Shown piece by piece: positions 30,830-41,879 of a stretch of DNA of 64,000 nt. The notes below the pieces were generated by a model. The model saw nothing but the letters and a program-made list of their open reading frames with translations. It did not search any database and had not been told where the DNA came from. This stretch comes from Ailurus styani. Its lineage: Eukaryota; Chordata; Mammalia; Carnivora; Ailuridae. The position numbers were made by a program, and so were the translations under genes. Numbering within the stretch: position 1 is the stretch's first letter; every line of letters starts with the position of its first letter. Location of the stretch: the NCBI GenBank assembly GCA_002007465.1, contig LNAC01000008.1:6169878-6233877 (forward strand), in the 5' to 3' direction.

Positions 30830-32794
30830 TATTCCAGAGGGCGGTTTTTATTGGGTAAGGATTTTCTTCCAAGCAATTTGTAACTTTCCATGGGATAAGA
30901 TTCTCAGATATGTAGGATATATATACGTATACACAAAGATTCCAGAATGTCTTTGAGTTGACCCAGAGGTTAAGGTCATAGGATACTGATGTCCTTGAAA
31001 CAACCTTCAGAGCATTTCTGGGTGCTTCCTGTTGCCACCCATGCTCTCAAGTTTCTTCTTTCAGAGCTTGAGAAAATCCGTAGCACTTCTTACTATCCTG
31101 ACACCTTAACCCTTGAGTGACTCTCACTCTTTTACGTCCCACCACCTGATCTCTCCCAAACGGTCTCAGCTATTCCCCAGGCTCAAAACCATCTCAGGCA
31201 GGTACAAAATGATAAAAGTTGCAACTGCAGAACACGAAGTCATGACTCTCTCTTTGACATGAAAAGATCCCTTATTGTTCCGGGACGATGCATCTGGAGA
31301 AGGCGGCTGGAAGGAGTGTCTAAAGCCACCACACTCAGGCTGAAACACAAAGCTCCGTACATGGTGCTTTCTGTGGCTGATCAAGCTGGAGGCGGCCTGT
31401 TTCCAAATGAATCTGTCCCTTCTGCTCTCCGCCTACGGAGAGTTGAATCCAGAAGACAATGTTGAAGCCGTGGTATGGCCCGGGAGGGCAGAACTGTACT
31501 CATTCGGGCTTCCCTCCCTGCCCCAGGGTCTCTTAGCGCAGTGCTTAGAAAGCTCTTCTTGGTACGTTCATTAGCTATGTAACCAGTCCTCACCTGGATG
31601 TGTTCCTGGACCTCAGACTCACGCGTTCCTAAGTCTAGTGTTTCCAAGCCTCTTGGAGACGCCCCGTTGTTGGAACTTGGCTGGGAAGGACAGTTCTCAG
31701 GGCAGAAGGAGCCACAGAGAGACAGTCCAGGTTCTGTCTACAGAGGGCTGTGTTCAAGCTCACAAAGCCAGACCCTTCCTCTTTCATAAGCCCCTCCTGC
31801 TTTTGACCCAAACCTCATCCTCTTCCCATGCTTGAAGTCTTCCTGAGGGCATCTCCAGTCTGCGTGCTTGATACCTGGATGTTCTGTCTGTCTCCCCTCT
31901 GCCCCTTACCTCCAACCCCAATCTGTCCCAAGTTCTCCTGACTCTCACCCTCCATGCTGTGAAAATACTCTCTGCTTCCCACCCCTGGTGCCTGGACTTA
32001 CACGGATGCCCCTCGCCTTGCCTGCTCGTCGTTGGCCTCCCTGCCCTAAATGCTCACCTTTCCAGGGCATCCTTTGGCCATGCAATGAGCTCACTGCAAC
32101 AGCGGCTGGAGCCCTCCCTGTTCTGGCTTTGACGGCTGGTGCTGTGCGTGCTCCCCATGGTCCCGGCTCACCTGGCCTTCCCAGCCGGTGCCAAGCTTCC
32201 CACGGCCACCGAACCTCTCCGCGGGTGTGGGGTCTGCAGCTTAGAGCTCAGCTTCTCTCCTTTTTCCCAGCAGAGGATCCCCTTCTCCCTGAAGAAGCTC
32301 TCCCCATTCTCACCTGGTCCTGAACATGAGTGGATCTTACCAACCACACCTTGGAGGGCAGATCGCACTTGGAAGATGTCATTTCTTAACCGATCATGAC
32401 AAGGACCTGCTTTAAGCACATTTGCAACCTGCCCCTCTTGCCTCCGGGAGGTGAGAGACTATACAATAAGTTTCTTGATTAATTTTGGTATTCCTGTTCA
32501 GGTTAACCAAACTCAAGAATCAGCAGTTCTCTGAGGGTTTTTTTTTTTTTAAATAAAAACTTCTGCAATGAAGGAGGAGTGTGCCAATAAATTGATGTGC
32601 GTGGACCAGAGGTGAGAAGTTTGCTGTCATCAACATATATTGATTTGGCTCTCCGGAAGTGACGGCCTCCAACGATCTAATGAATTTAAAAGAGATGCCA
32701 AATGGATGGAGGAATCGTAGACCCTCTGTGACAGTAACTTCCTTTTCAGAAGAACCACTCCCACCCCCAGGCTGTGTACAAAGACTAGTCCAGG
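30830..32794 (-). other. CCR5: CCR5 3' UTR (about 1.96 kb) with poly(A) signal
   Basis: Read on the minus strand, the sequence after the CCR5 stop follows the human CCR5 3' UTR over its length. Conserved words include ACACAGCCTGGG, GAAGTTACTGTCACAGAGGG, GCTGATTCTTGAGTTTGGTT, GAGCATTTAGGGCA and, at the end, GAAAGTTACAAATTGCTTGG. An AATAAAAA signal at 30847-30852 is in the same place as the human one, which fixes the transcript end near 30,830. This comparison is from memory of the human transcript, not a computed alignment. Open frames on either strand here (for example 31,868-32,323) are therefore untranslated sequence. Confidence 0.85.
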
Positions 32795-33853
32795 TCATAA
32801 GCCGACAGAGATCTCCTGCTCCCCCGTGGATCGAGTGTAAACTGAGCTTGCCTTTTCGGACACGTCTCCCAGGAAAATGGAGCACTGTTTGCAGAAGCGT
32901 CTGGCGATGTGCTTTCGGAAGAACTCCAAGAGGTAGTTTCTGAACTTCTCCCCGACGAAGGCATAGATGATGGGGTTGATGCAACAGTGTGTCATCCCAA
33001 GCGTCTCTGTCACCTGCATGGCTTGGTCTAGCCTGTTGGAGCTGCTGCAATTATTCAGGCCGAAGGACTCCTGGAAGGTGCTCAGGAGAAGAACGATGTT
33101 GTAGGGAGCCCAGAAAAGAAAGTAAACAATCATGATCACAAAAATGAGCCTCACGGCCTTGTGCCTCTTCTTTTCATTTCGGCAGCGAAGCAGGGTCTTG
33201 AGGATGGCTGAGTAGCAGACGACCATGACAAGCAGGGGCAGGACCAGGCCCAAGATGCTCATCTTCAATGTCAGGAAGCTCTTCCAGAAACGGTAGTGAG
33301 TGGGTGGGAAATGGGGGCTGCAAGTATAGCGAGACCCCTCTTTCTGGGATCTGGTGAAGATGATCCCGGGGAGAGAGGCGAACACAGCCACCACCCAGGT
33401 GACTCCACTTGTCACCACCCCAAAGGTGACAGTCCTGGCCTTTAACGCAAACACAGCGTGGACGATCGCCAGGTACCTGTCGATGGTCAGGAGGATAATG
33501 AAGAAGATGCCAGTGAAGAAGCCTATGTAATAGAGCCCCGTAAAAACCTGACACCAGCTATTTCCAAAGACCCACTGGTCCGCGGCGTAGTGGGCCCAGA
33601 ACGGGATGGTGAGAAGGAAGAGCAGGTCGGAGATGGCCAGATTGAGCAGGTAGATGTCAGTCATGCTCTTCAACCTTTTGCAGTTAATGAGGATGAGGAT
33701 GACTAACATGTTGCCCACGAAGCCGAAGATGAACACCAGCGAATAGAGCGGAGGCAGGAGCCTGGCTGCGATCTGTCTCACGTCGGTCTTCTGACAGGGT
33801 TCCGACGTCCAATAATCAATGTCATAGTATGGAGTCGACGTTGGGTCATTCAT
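32795..33853 (-). CDS. CCR5: C-C chemokine receptor type 5
   Basis: This 352-residue Gi-coupled receptor has the same length as human CCR5. It binds CCL3, CCL4 and CCL5 on T cells, macrophages and dendritic cells and drives chemotaxis. The acidic N-terminus has tyrosines at 9, 10 and 14 (candidate sulfation sites) and Cys20. TM1 is [17 protein letters not shown] and TM2 is [25 protein letters not shown] is at about 125-131, the TM6 toggle region is [10 protein letters not shown] and TM7 is [12 protein letters not shown]. The C-tail ends [17 protein letters not shown], with the kinase/arrestin serines kept. The cysteine doublet near residue 323 is reduced: CKQC replaces the human CKCC. All canonical motifs are intact. 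An acceptor (TTCCCAG) 11 bases before the ATG marks the coding exon start at 33864. CCR2 is the close paralogue but differs at both termini. Confidence 0.97.
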   Translation of the reverse strand: MNDPTSTPYYDIDYWTSEPCQKTDVRQIAARLLPPLYSLVFIFGFVGNMLVILILINCKRLKSMTDIYLLNLAISDLLFLLTIPFWAHYAADQWVFGNSWCQVFTGLYYIGFFTGIFFIILLTIDRYLAIVHAVFALKARTVTFGVVTSGVTWVVAVFASLPGIIFTRSQKEGSRYTCSPHFPPTHYRFWKSFLTLKMSILGLVLPLLVMVVCYSAILKTLLRCRNEKKRHKAVRLIFVIMIVYFLFWAPYNIVLLLSTFQESFGLNNCSSSNRLDQAMQVTETLGMTHCCINPIIYAFVGEKFRNYLLEFFRKHIARRFCKQCSIFLGDVSEKASSVYTRSTGEQEISVGL

Positions 33854-33864
33854 TTTGCTCGACC
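33854..33864 (-). other. CCR5: CCR5 coding-exon 5' UTR and splice acceptor
   Basis: Eleven untranslated bases precede the ATG, and AG at 33865-33866 (minus strand TTAATTCCCAG) is the acceptor. This very short leader in the coding exon is typical of CCR5. Confidence 0.85.
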
Positions 33865-34279
33865 CTGGGAATTAAGAAAAAGTGATCTTTTTATTCAGCC
33901 CTAGAATGTTCTGAGTGGTCCACCACGAACACAAACTATCTTAGAGCTCCATTGGCTTTCAACTTTGGTGCCTCGATTTCCACATTTAACTGAGTTCCCT
34001 TATGTGGCCAAACAAAGGACTTTTGCAGGAAAAGGAAGGCTCGCTGCTGGCGTCTCTGCTCGCTAGACGGAGAGCATGACTCTCAGGGAAATTCACAAAA
34101 GTGTCATCTAACCAAATAAAATCTGGTATCTCGCAGCCACATGGAGCAAAGGCAGCTTTGATCACAATTTCAAGAAACTGACGCAGGTGCCATCTAACAC
34201 TGTCTTAACCATCTACGTGGTAGCTGCCATTCCCCAGGGGGAGCTTACACAAAGCATCACCCCCCTGAGTGCTAGTAAC

Positions 34280-34485
34280 CATAAATGGTTCCCCAGGGCA
34301 CTCGGTGGGCCAACCACTGTTCTGAACTTCACACCCATTCATTCAATTAATCCTCAAGGTCACTGCAGGAGTCAGGTCATGTTATTGTCCCCGTGTTGCA
34401 GATGAGAACTTCAAAGCACAGAGAGGATGTGTAACTTGCCCAAAGACACACAGCTAAGAAGCAACTGATTTCGAAGGCAGGCAGC
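34280..34485 (+). repeat. MIR SINE relic
   Basis: ATTCATTCAATTAATCCTCA, CCCGTGTTGCAGATGAGAAC, GTAACTTGCCCAAAGACACA and CAGCTAAGAAGCAACTGATT follow the MIR consensus. It lies inside the CCR5 intron. Confidence 0.8.
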
Positions 34486-35128
34486 CTGTGCTTTCATCCA
34501 CCAATTACCCTGGTCTCTCGCTTCTTGATGAGAGAACTGGAATGTGGAATCGCCAGCCTCGATATAGTCCGAACGAGATAGGCTGAAGCCCCAGTCCCCG
34601 GAGAAGGTCACGGGAGCCCGCAGCCAGCTGTAAAATCTAGACTCCCATTCTCAGATTTGCTCTCACATTGCCTTGCCTGGTCAATTTCAGTTCCATTGCT
34701 TGATTAAGGACTTTTTAAAAATTAATCCCTGTGGGTCTTAAGCCCCCTGCACCTCAGATTAGGCAGTAGGAGGAGCATACAGAAACTTTCATCTTGAATT
34801 CTGAGCCAGGACAAGAATCGTTACACTAAATGTGCTGTGGAACTGATTATTACAAGGAAACTTAATTTGTTATTTGTAATATGACATTAATTTGGACAAC
34901 ATTTACCTTCCCTCTCTTTTGGGGGGTGAAAAACAAACAGAAGAGCCAGACTTAGATATAACTTCGGTTTGGAAACACATTCGGAGGGCATCCCATCCCG
35001 GGGAGGGTGGGGGGGTGGTTTCAGTTCCTCTTACCGAATTATAATCTTTGCCAAGATTCTGGCCAAGAATCATCTCCCTTGAAAAGTTTTCTTATGAAAG
35101 GTGAAGCTTCTTTCCTTCTTTTTTTTCC

Positions 35129-35168
35129 CTCTTCCTTCCTTCCTTCCTTCCTTCCTTTCTTTCTTTCT
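35129..35168. repeat. (TTCC)n/(TTTC)n microsatellite
   Basis: Pure TTCC units followed by TTTC units within the CCR5 intron, about 230 bases from the first exon donor. Confidence 0.9.
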
Positions 35169-35394
35169 AATATTGATCCCTTTACAATCTTTCATTCACA
35201 ATCGTGTTTTGTATCTTTGATGTTATCACGATCTGAAACTCATTCTAAATTCTAACTCTTTTCTTCTCTCAAAGATTATATTTTAAGATAGCTCTAGGAG
35301 CACCTGGTGTTTGTCTAATGGGTTTCCTGTAAGCCTTTTACTCATCACAGAAGCAGAGCTAACTAACAGGCAAAGTGGTTGAAAGGTGACTTAC

Positions 35395-35448
35395 CAGGAG
35401 GGTTCTCGCGGGGCAACGGATGTCTCAGCTCCTCTGGCCAGCTGAGCT
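35395..35448 (-). other. CCR5: CCR5 non-coding exon 1
   Basis: The minus strand reads GCTCAGCTGGCCAGAGGAGC, then TGAGACATCCGTTGCCCC, and ends CCTCCTG before a GTAAGT donor at 35394. This matches the human CCR5 first exon in sequence and position relative to the donor. The length is about 54 bases, with the 5' limit inferred from the human transcript start. Confidence 0.8.
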
Positions 35449-35520
35449 GTGCAAATCAAACATATAGGCAGCATAAAAGTAGGAAATGCACAGTTTCTAG
35501 TGAAAGGGGGGAGGCGGAGT
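35449..35520 (-). promoter_or_regulatory. CCR5: CCR5 core promoter
   Basis: Immediately upstream of exon 1 on the minus strand are an octamer-like GATTTGCAC (35449-35457), CTATATG and a TATA-like CTTTTATG (35472-35479), preceded by GCATTTCCTA. The same order occurs in the human CCR5 promoter (TTTATAC-TGTCTATATG-ATTTGCAC). Conservation is seen directly; function is inferred from human work on this promoter. Confidence 0.7.
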
Positions 35521-36828
35521 TTTAGTGAATAAGTATATTGCCTGGGCAAAAAAAAAAAAAATCAGAGAATAGTTCTTCTTCTTCTCCTTTTTCAACTGAA
35601 CTTTAAATAGGATGCAGACTAGATGTCTGGCCTGAGAGCTTATTCACAGGTTTCACTGATTACACTATGTCTTTTGTTTTCTGCTTGTCCAACTACATAG
35701 AAACTGTTAGAAAATAGGATTGAAGGATATTAGAACTAGAAGAACATTTGAGTTTATGGAATCAAAATCCCTCATTTTGCTAAAAGAAATTGCTGCTTCA
35801 GAGGCCAATGATTTATTTGTACAAGACCACAGGGCTTATCAATGGTGAGGCTAAACAGGAGAGATTTTGATTCTCTTACTATTTGTCCTCAATGAAAGCC
35901 AGTAAAGCCACCTTGAAATTGAGAGGGGAATGCTTCCCATGAACCCTGTGGTCCCCTTTTCCCATTTCCCCTGGTCCCCTGTGCTTATCCCAGCTCACAC
36001 CCATACCTCACCCCCTTCCTGTACTATTTTTCTCTACAAACGAAAACAACTGGTTGTTTAAAGGGCTTTACTTGTGGGTTCACCTGTGAGCTAAACACAT
36101 TGCCCATCTTCCTTGGGGTCGGGTATGTCATGGGACACGTCATTATGAATCTCCTCCACCTAGTTACTAGATCGAAGCCCTCCAAACCAGCAGGCGTTCA
36201 GGACTGCCTGCACTATGCCAGATACAAAACGCAGAGATCCTGCCTCCAAGGATACAGTCTATCTGCAGCTCTGAGAAACTGTCCACATAAAATGAGCAAC
36301 AATGGATGGCATAGGGTCAGGTTCAGGAGTATATGATAACCCCCTGTGCAGTCACAGAGAGCTTTCTCGGTGGTTGGTTACTTATCTAAAAACCTCAATT
36401 GTTGACTACAGAGCTGAGAACACAGGGGACAGCACCCTGACCCTCAAGAGCGCCCTCTGGGATCTTCCACTTCCTCCACTACAGAATCAGAAGCATCGGC
36501 TTGTGGTCTAACAAAGGGCGGAGACCCAAGACCTGTGGAGGCAGCCTCACACAGGGCTAAGCATGTGACCTCTGCAGCCAGACAGCAGGGAGCTTGAAGC
36601 CCCGCCTTACCCTCAGCTTCCCCATCCGTGCAATGGGCTGAATAATGGGTTTGTGGGGAGGGGCACACGAGGCAGCTGCACCCAGAATTTAGCACATAAT
36701 ATCCACTCGGGAAACATCAAACTCCTAGTCACTCATTCAGTGATCCTTTCCTAGGGAGAGTTTATTTGATAAAATTTTAACAATATTGGTTCCCGGGGTC
36801 CTCCTCTACAATAGAGAGTCTCAGCAGT
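35521..36828. other. Upstream of CCR5; no gene recognised
   Basis: Contains the distal CCR5 promoter area, a poly-A stretch near 35.55 kb and MIR-like scraps near 36.58-36.65 kb (AGCTTCCCCATCCGTGCAAT). No coding feature. Confidence 0.5.
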
Positions 36829-36896
36829 CTAGGGGTGAAGCTAGGGGGTGAAGCAGGGGTGAGGCAGGGGTGAAGCAGGGGTGAAGCTAGGGACTG
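36829..36896. repeat. Short G-rich minisatellite
   Basis: About five imperfect copies of an 11-13 base unit of the form GCAGGGGTGAA, with variants AGCTAGGGGGTGA. The tandem array is clear by eye. Confidence 0.85.
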
Positions 36897-36981
36897 GTGC
36901 TTGAAGAATATACTAGAAGGAGATGATGGTTGGGACAGCCAGAAAAGCATGGAGATAGCCCAGCAATCAACAACCAACCAC

Positions 36982-37179
36982 TGGGTGTCTGGGTGGCTCA
37001 GTGGGTTAAAGCCTCTGCCTTCAGCTCAGGTCACGATCTCAGGGTCCTGGGATCGAGTCCTGCATCAGGCTCTCTGCTCAGCAGGGAGCCTGCTTCCTCC
37101 TCTCTCTCTACCTGCCTCTCTGCCTACTTGCGATCTCTCTCTTTGTGTCAAGAAAATAAATAAAATCTTTAAAAAAAAA
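36982..37179 (+). mobile_element. Carnivore SINE, mustelid type
   Basis: Full-length: TGGGTGTCTGGGTGGCTCAG head, GTGGGTTAAAGCCTCTGCCT, and tail AAATAAATAAAATCTTT plus A9. Confidence 0.95.
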
Positions 37180-38975
37180 TAACCACCCACCCAGGGCTCT
37201 GCTCTTGTGTCACAACAGAACCCAACAACCGGCAATCATATGATTCAGGACAGTGAATCATGAAAAAAAAAAAACACTTCAAGTTCAGCTTGTATGTGCA
37301 AGTCAGGAGGCAATGATTAAGAACCCGCCTCTGCAGACATGCTCCGGGGGTAAGTCCCAAGCTTCATCATTTCCCACTTGGCTCTGAACAAGCTTTTGAA
37401 ATTTCCCAAGCCTTAGTTTTTCTTATCTGTAAAATGGGGGCAAAAAAAAAAAAAAAACAAACCAAACCCCAAATCACAAACCTATTCGATAGGTCTGTGG
37501 TCAAGATCAAATGATATAACAAGAGTAGGGTGGTTCACAGATATTGGTCCTCTGTGGGCTATGTAACAAGATCTTATATTTCACAAAAATATGGATTTGC
37601 AAATAAATCAATATAAAATTTTGTAGAAAACAGGCAGCATCAATAGTCTTGGTCCTCCAAAGAGCAACCTCGTGTTCACTGGTGGTAATGTGTGCGTGTG
37701 TGTGTGTGTAGAACTCTCCACCGCTGCTGGGTAAATGTTACATTTCTGTACGTGACCGTAGCTGGCTTTTTACTTTCACCATGGGAGCTGGGGCTTCACC
37801 CGGTGAAGTTCTGCGTGTCCGTCTGGTAGGCTGAGGCTGTGACGGGTGCTCGCCCCCAGAGGGCAGTATGGAGTAAGCGGTGCAGGCTTGGAGTCCCAGC
37901 CGGTGCTGCTGACCCCAACGCCACCCACCCCACCCCACCCCACCAGTGTGCCCTTGGCAAAATACTTCCCTTCTCTGAGCTTCCATGTCCTCATCTGTGG
38001 GGTGACGTGCTGGAGCCGGGGGTCCCAAAGGCAGCTCCCTCATTCAACACCGCAGGACTCTATGGCCAATCTGGATTGGACAATACACACTTGGAGGGGA
38101 AGACAGGGGGAGGATTCACAGAACATGGGAGCCCAGCCTTTCGGATTTCTGGGTCCAGAGGGGGATTCAGGTTCCCTCTCAGGATGGAGCTTCATCCCAA
38201 GGAGTTACAAGGAAGTGGGGACTCAGGGGGACTTCTTCGGCCTTGAATCAAGGAAACATTTCCATCTGTCGTGCCATGACTGAGTTTCATGGTCTCGAAT
38301 TCTGTTTGGCCCTGTTTGCAGGGCTCTTGTTCTCCTGGGGATGACATTCAGACTCCCCGTGAGAAATGATCTTTTGACCTGTTTGTCACTCTGGACTCGA
38401 TGCCCATTTTGGAGGGTGTCTTGCGCCCGCCCTCCTTTCCGGGAGCTGGCCAGCCTTTGAAATTGTTGCTCGGCATCCAGACATTGAATCCACGCCGGGC
38501 CAGTGGCTGCTCTCCTGCTGCCCGTGCGTCTCTGCACTCTAGATGCCGAGCATCTGCCAGGGGCTGGGGAAGACGCTGGTTCCTCTCCCTGGGTTCAGAG
38601 GGTCAGCCCCATGAGCACAGCTCCTATCTCCTGCTACACAGCAGCTCACACACACAGTTCCAGTCTGACTCCAGGTCAATGCCCGGCAACTGCGGGATGG
38701 GCTGTGAATGTCTTTTAGTTTTTAAAACCAATGTCTACTAAAACCAACACACACTCATTGTATGGAGTTAGGAAAAACCGAAAAATGGCAAGTAGGAAAA
38801 AAAATCAGACATATTCTCTCAGTCTCAAAACAATACTTTTGAACATAGGAGGGGCTTCAATCCAGACTTTTTCCCGTGCATGTTTTTTGATTAATTGTTC
38901 TTACATATATACCAGTTCTATATGCTTCTCTCTCTGTTCTTTTTTGTTTGTTTGTTTCCTAAAGATTACAGTATA
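37180..38975. other. Intergenic; no gene recognised
   Basis: Holds MIR-like pieces near 37.38-37.45 and 37.96-38.01 kb, short (GT)n at 37.69-37.71 kb and (CCCCA)n near 37.92-37.95 kb. No coding feature is supported. Confidence 0.5.
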
Positions 38976-39159
38976 GGGCGCCTGGGTGGCTCAGTCAGTT
39001 AGCTGTCTGCCTTCTGCTCAGGTCGTGGTCTCGGGGTCCTGGAATCAAATCCTGCATTGGGCTCCATGCTCAGTGGGGAGTCTGTTTGTTCCTCTGCCCT
39101 TCCCCCTGCTCAAAATCTCTCTCTCAAATAAATAAATAAGTAAATAAAGTCTTAAAAAA
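38976..39159 (+). mobile_element. Carnivore SINE with partial target duplication
   Basis: Head GGGCGCCTGGGTGGCTCAGT, tail AAATAAATAAGTAAATAAAG. ATTACAGTATAG occurs on both sides (38965 and near 39172), consistent with a target-site duplication. Confidence 0.93.
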
Positions 39160-39250
39160 TGATTACAATAATTACAGTATAGGCATTTCTCCAACTTACT
39201 AAAAAATTCTCTTATATCTAATTCTTACATTGTTATATTTGATGATATAT

Positions 39251-39334
39251 TTTCTTTCTTTCCTTCCTCCTTCTTTCCTTCCTTTCTCTCTCTTTCTTTT
39301 CTTTTCCTTTCTTTTTTCTTTTCTTCTTTTTTAA
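39251..39334. repeat. CT-rich simple repeat
   Basis: An imperfect TTTC/TTCC array directly before a minus-strand SINE. It may be a degenerate, expanded A-tail of that SINE seen on the opposite strand. Confidence 0.85.
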
Positions 39335-39536
39335 ATTTTTAAAAAGATTTTTATTTATTTATTTGACAGAGAGAGAGAGAGAGAGATCACAAGTTGGCAG
39401 AGAGGCAGGCAGAGAGAGGAGGAAGCAGGCTCCCTGCTGAACAGGGAGCCCAATGTGGGGCTCGATCCTAGGACCCTGAGATCATGACCTGAGCCAAAGG
39501 CAGAGGCTTTAACTCATTGAGACATCCAGGTGCCCC
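39335..39536 (-). mobile_element. Carnivore SINE
   Basis: A minus-strand full copy (head GGCACCTGGATGTCTCAATG, tail AAATAAATAAAAATCTTT) embedded in CT-rich simple repeats on both sides. Confidence 0.93.
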
Positions 39537-39652
39537 TTTTCTTTTCTTTTCTTTTCTTTCTCTTCCTCCCTCCCTCCCTCCTTTCCTTCCTTCCTTCCTT
39601 CCTTCCTTCCTTCCTTCCTTCCTTCCTTCCTTCCTTCCTTCCTCTTTCTTTT
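39537..39652. repeat. (TTTTC)n/(TTCC)n microsatellite
   Basis: More than 15 uninterrupted TTCC units after TTTTC units. It is likely length-polymorphic. Confidence 0.95.
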
Positions 39653-39654
39653 TA

Positions 39655-39960
39655 TGGCAGTATAATTTAGAGGCAGCAAAGTGCACTAATCCTAGGTGCA
39701 CAACTTGGTCACGTTTTGGCATGTATATATCCACATCACTGCAATCCCCTAACCGAGATGATAGAGCATCATCCTATCACCCCAGAAAGTGCCCTTGTGC
39801 CACACCCAGGGGTAAGGACCACCTGACTTTGATCACCATGGACCATCACATGCTTCTCCTTTAAATTCATATAAGTGGAAACATAGATGCCATCCTCTTC
39901 TGTGTCTGCGTCTTTTGTTCAGTATAATGCCGTAACCATATTTGCCAGAGTTTTGTTATT
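39655..39960 (-). repeat. L1 3'-UTR fragment
   Basis: GGCAGTATAATTTAGAGGC, ACAACTTGGTCACGTTTTGG, CCACATCACTGCAATCCCC and ATATAAGTGGAAACATAGAT follow the reverse L1M 3' UTR, the same family as at 825-1290. Confidence 0.7.
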
Positions 39961-41875
39961 AGACATTCAATCTCTTTCCATCGATTACTATTATGGACCA
40001 CCTGTTCCCAGTGTGGTTGCCAGTGCTCTGATATCCCCACCAAGGAGGATGCTTCCAGTGTCCCCAAAGCCACATTCACCAAGAATGTCTGAGAATCCCT
40101 GTGGTACTCAAAGAAAGAGGAAAAAACCCTCCCTACCACCTGCATGTCCTAGCAATGACTCTAGGGTCCATGACTCCCAACACCGCTTCACCTTTGGCCC
40201 CAGATACAGTTTATGTTGACTGGGGCTGGGGATCATTGCTCTGTCCTTTCAACCCCTGATGTCTCTGTCCTCCAGGCCCTTCCCAGAATGACCCCCTTTC
40301 CAGACCCTGCACCACAACCCCTATGCCCTGTGCAAATCATCACACCTTGCAGACACTTGAAGACTGTCTACTTCCTTGCTTGTTAGATATGTCCAGAAGT
40401 AGTGGCAACTTTAACTTAGTTGGGAAGTCTGCTCTGTGAATTTTGGGTATTTCTTTCGAGTCAGGGTCCAGACATGGAGCTCATACAATGTGGCGCACCA
40501 TGAAGGTATGTTAATAGGCCCACTGTGACTTCAGATAGGATCACACCTGCACCTTGTCTTCCTCTATGCAAAACAGGATATCATGCAGGACTTTTCCTGT
40601 TGCCCCAGAACTGGCAGTTATGGCCCGAGGTGTTAAGTACCCTACAGTTCTAAGGAAAACCACTGACACCTGGGGTCACACATCTTCCTTGGGGTCTTAC
40701 TAGAGCGACAGAATCAGCTCTGTGCCCCTGGTTGCCATGTCAACTCCTTGCACCCTTGTTCTACAAGGAGGCAGATTTGAGCAGGAAAGGGTTGTAGAAA
40801 TGGGTGAGCTTGATGGGGAGGTGAAAGAGGGGGTCCTCTCCTCAAAGCCAAGGGCAGGGGTTCTGAGGGAACTATGAGAGGAGTGGGAGCGTGCAAGAAG
40901 GGGAGGCTAGCACCTCCTTGCTTGGTGAGGTATCCTCTAGGTAGCAGGCCCGGTGAGCAGGAGAAGAGGGGATTGGAGAGAGGAGATGGTGGAGATGGGA
41001 CACAGCAGTGAGGCCGCAAGGAGGTCCCAAGGATGTGAGAACACAAACACAGTGTCAAAGTGGCAATGTCCCAAGATATTTCCAACCTCGGTCACTCACC
41101 AAATCCAGGGCCAGCCCTCCCCTAAATTCACGGAGGTCCGCTCACCAGCCCCAAGGCCTCTTCTCTCTAATGAGCTTCCTCTTGGTGGCCCTTGGTGGTC
41201 CTTGCTGCTGCTGAGTAATCAACCCTGAAGCCATTTCAATTTGTTAGGGAAATCCTGATGATGAGAAGGCAAAGCAGAGAAGAATGGGGTTCGGGTGGCT
41301 CACTCCCAGGAAGTGGCAGGGCCTTCGAAAGTCATGTGTCATGGAGATGGCATGGCGTGGGCTCTGCCAAGTCCCCCAGCTCCACCAGAAATCTTCAGAC
41401 ACCCATCCCCGGGAATGATGACCTTCCCTGGCATTTGCTTGACTCAAATAACCCGCTCAAATGTTTTCCTCAGGATATAGAAGACACGTTTTCCACTTCT
41501 AGAAATGAAGTCGGCAGCTTTTAAGTAGTGGTTTCTTTGGGGGCAAAAAAATCCTACTGTAGCTATTACTACTGTGATGTGGGACCATCACTGAGTTAGT
41601 GATTCTCTCCTCTGGGCTCTCAAAACATTTCACATACAGCTCTTCTTCTGTGCTGTGCCCAGTACCTGGTGGATTTACAAACACCCCATTCTCTACCGTT
41701 CCTCCCCTCCCCGGTCCCTGCACTTAGAGGGGTCTCAGACCATGGGAATTAACACACCCACCTTTATGTACCTGCCCCAGACTGGCACACGGTAGATCCT
41801 CAGGGGGGTTCGCTGAATTGAATTCCATGATGGAATAACAAACAGATACTTTCCTGAATTTTATTTATGAAGCCA
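39961..41875. other. Intergenic; no gene recognised
   Basis: No repeat or gene that I can name. Overlapping open frames near 40.7-41.5 kb show no domain and no splice context. Confidence 0.45.
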
Positions 41876-41879
41876 CTAT

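Larger units (their letters stand above)
33865..35394 (-). other. CCR5: CCR5 5' intron
   Basis: About 1.53 kb between the non-coding exon donor (GTAAGTCACC) and the coding-exon acceptor. It contains a MIR relic at 34.28-34.48 kb and a (TTCC)n tract at 35.13-35.17 kb. The counterpart of the alternative human exon 2 was not identified. Confidence 0.75.

Noticed and set aside
31868..32323. 151-codon plus-strand open frame
   Set aside because: It lies in the CCR5 3' UTR on the opposite strand, and the sequence is colinear with the human 3' UTR.
39537..39652. Regularly repeated array resembling a repeat-spacer locus
   Set aside because: A simple TTCC microsatellite with no spacers. No CRISPR or other prokaryotic system exists in this mammalian window.
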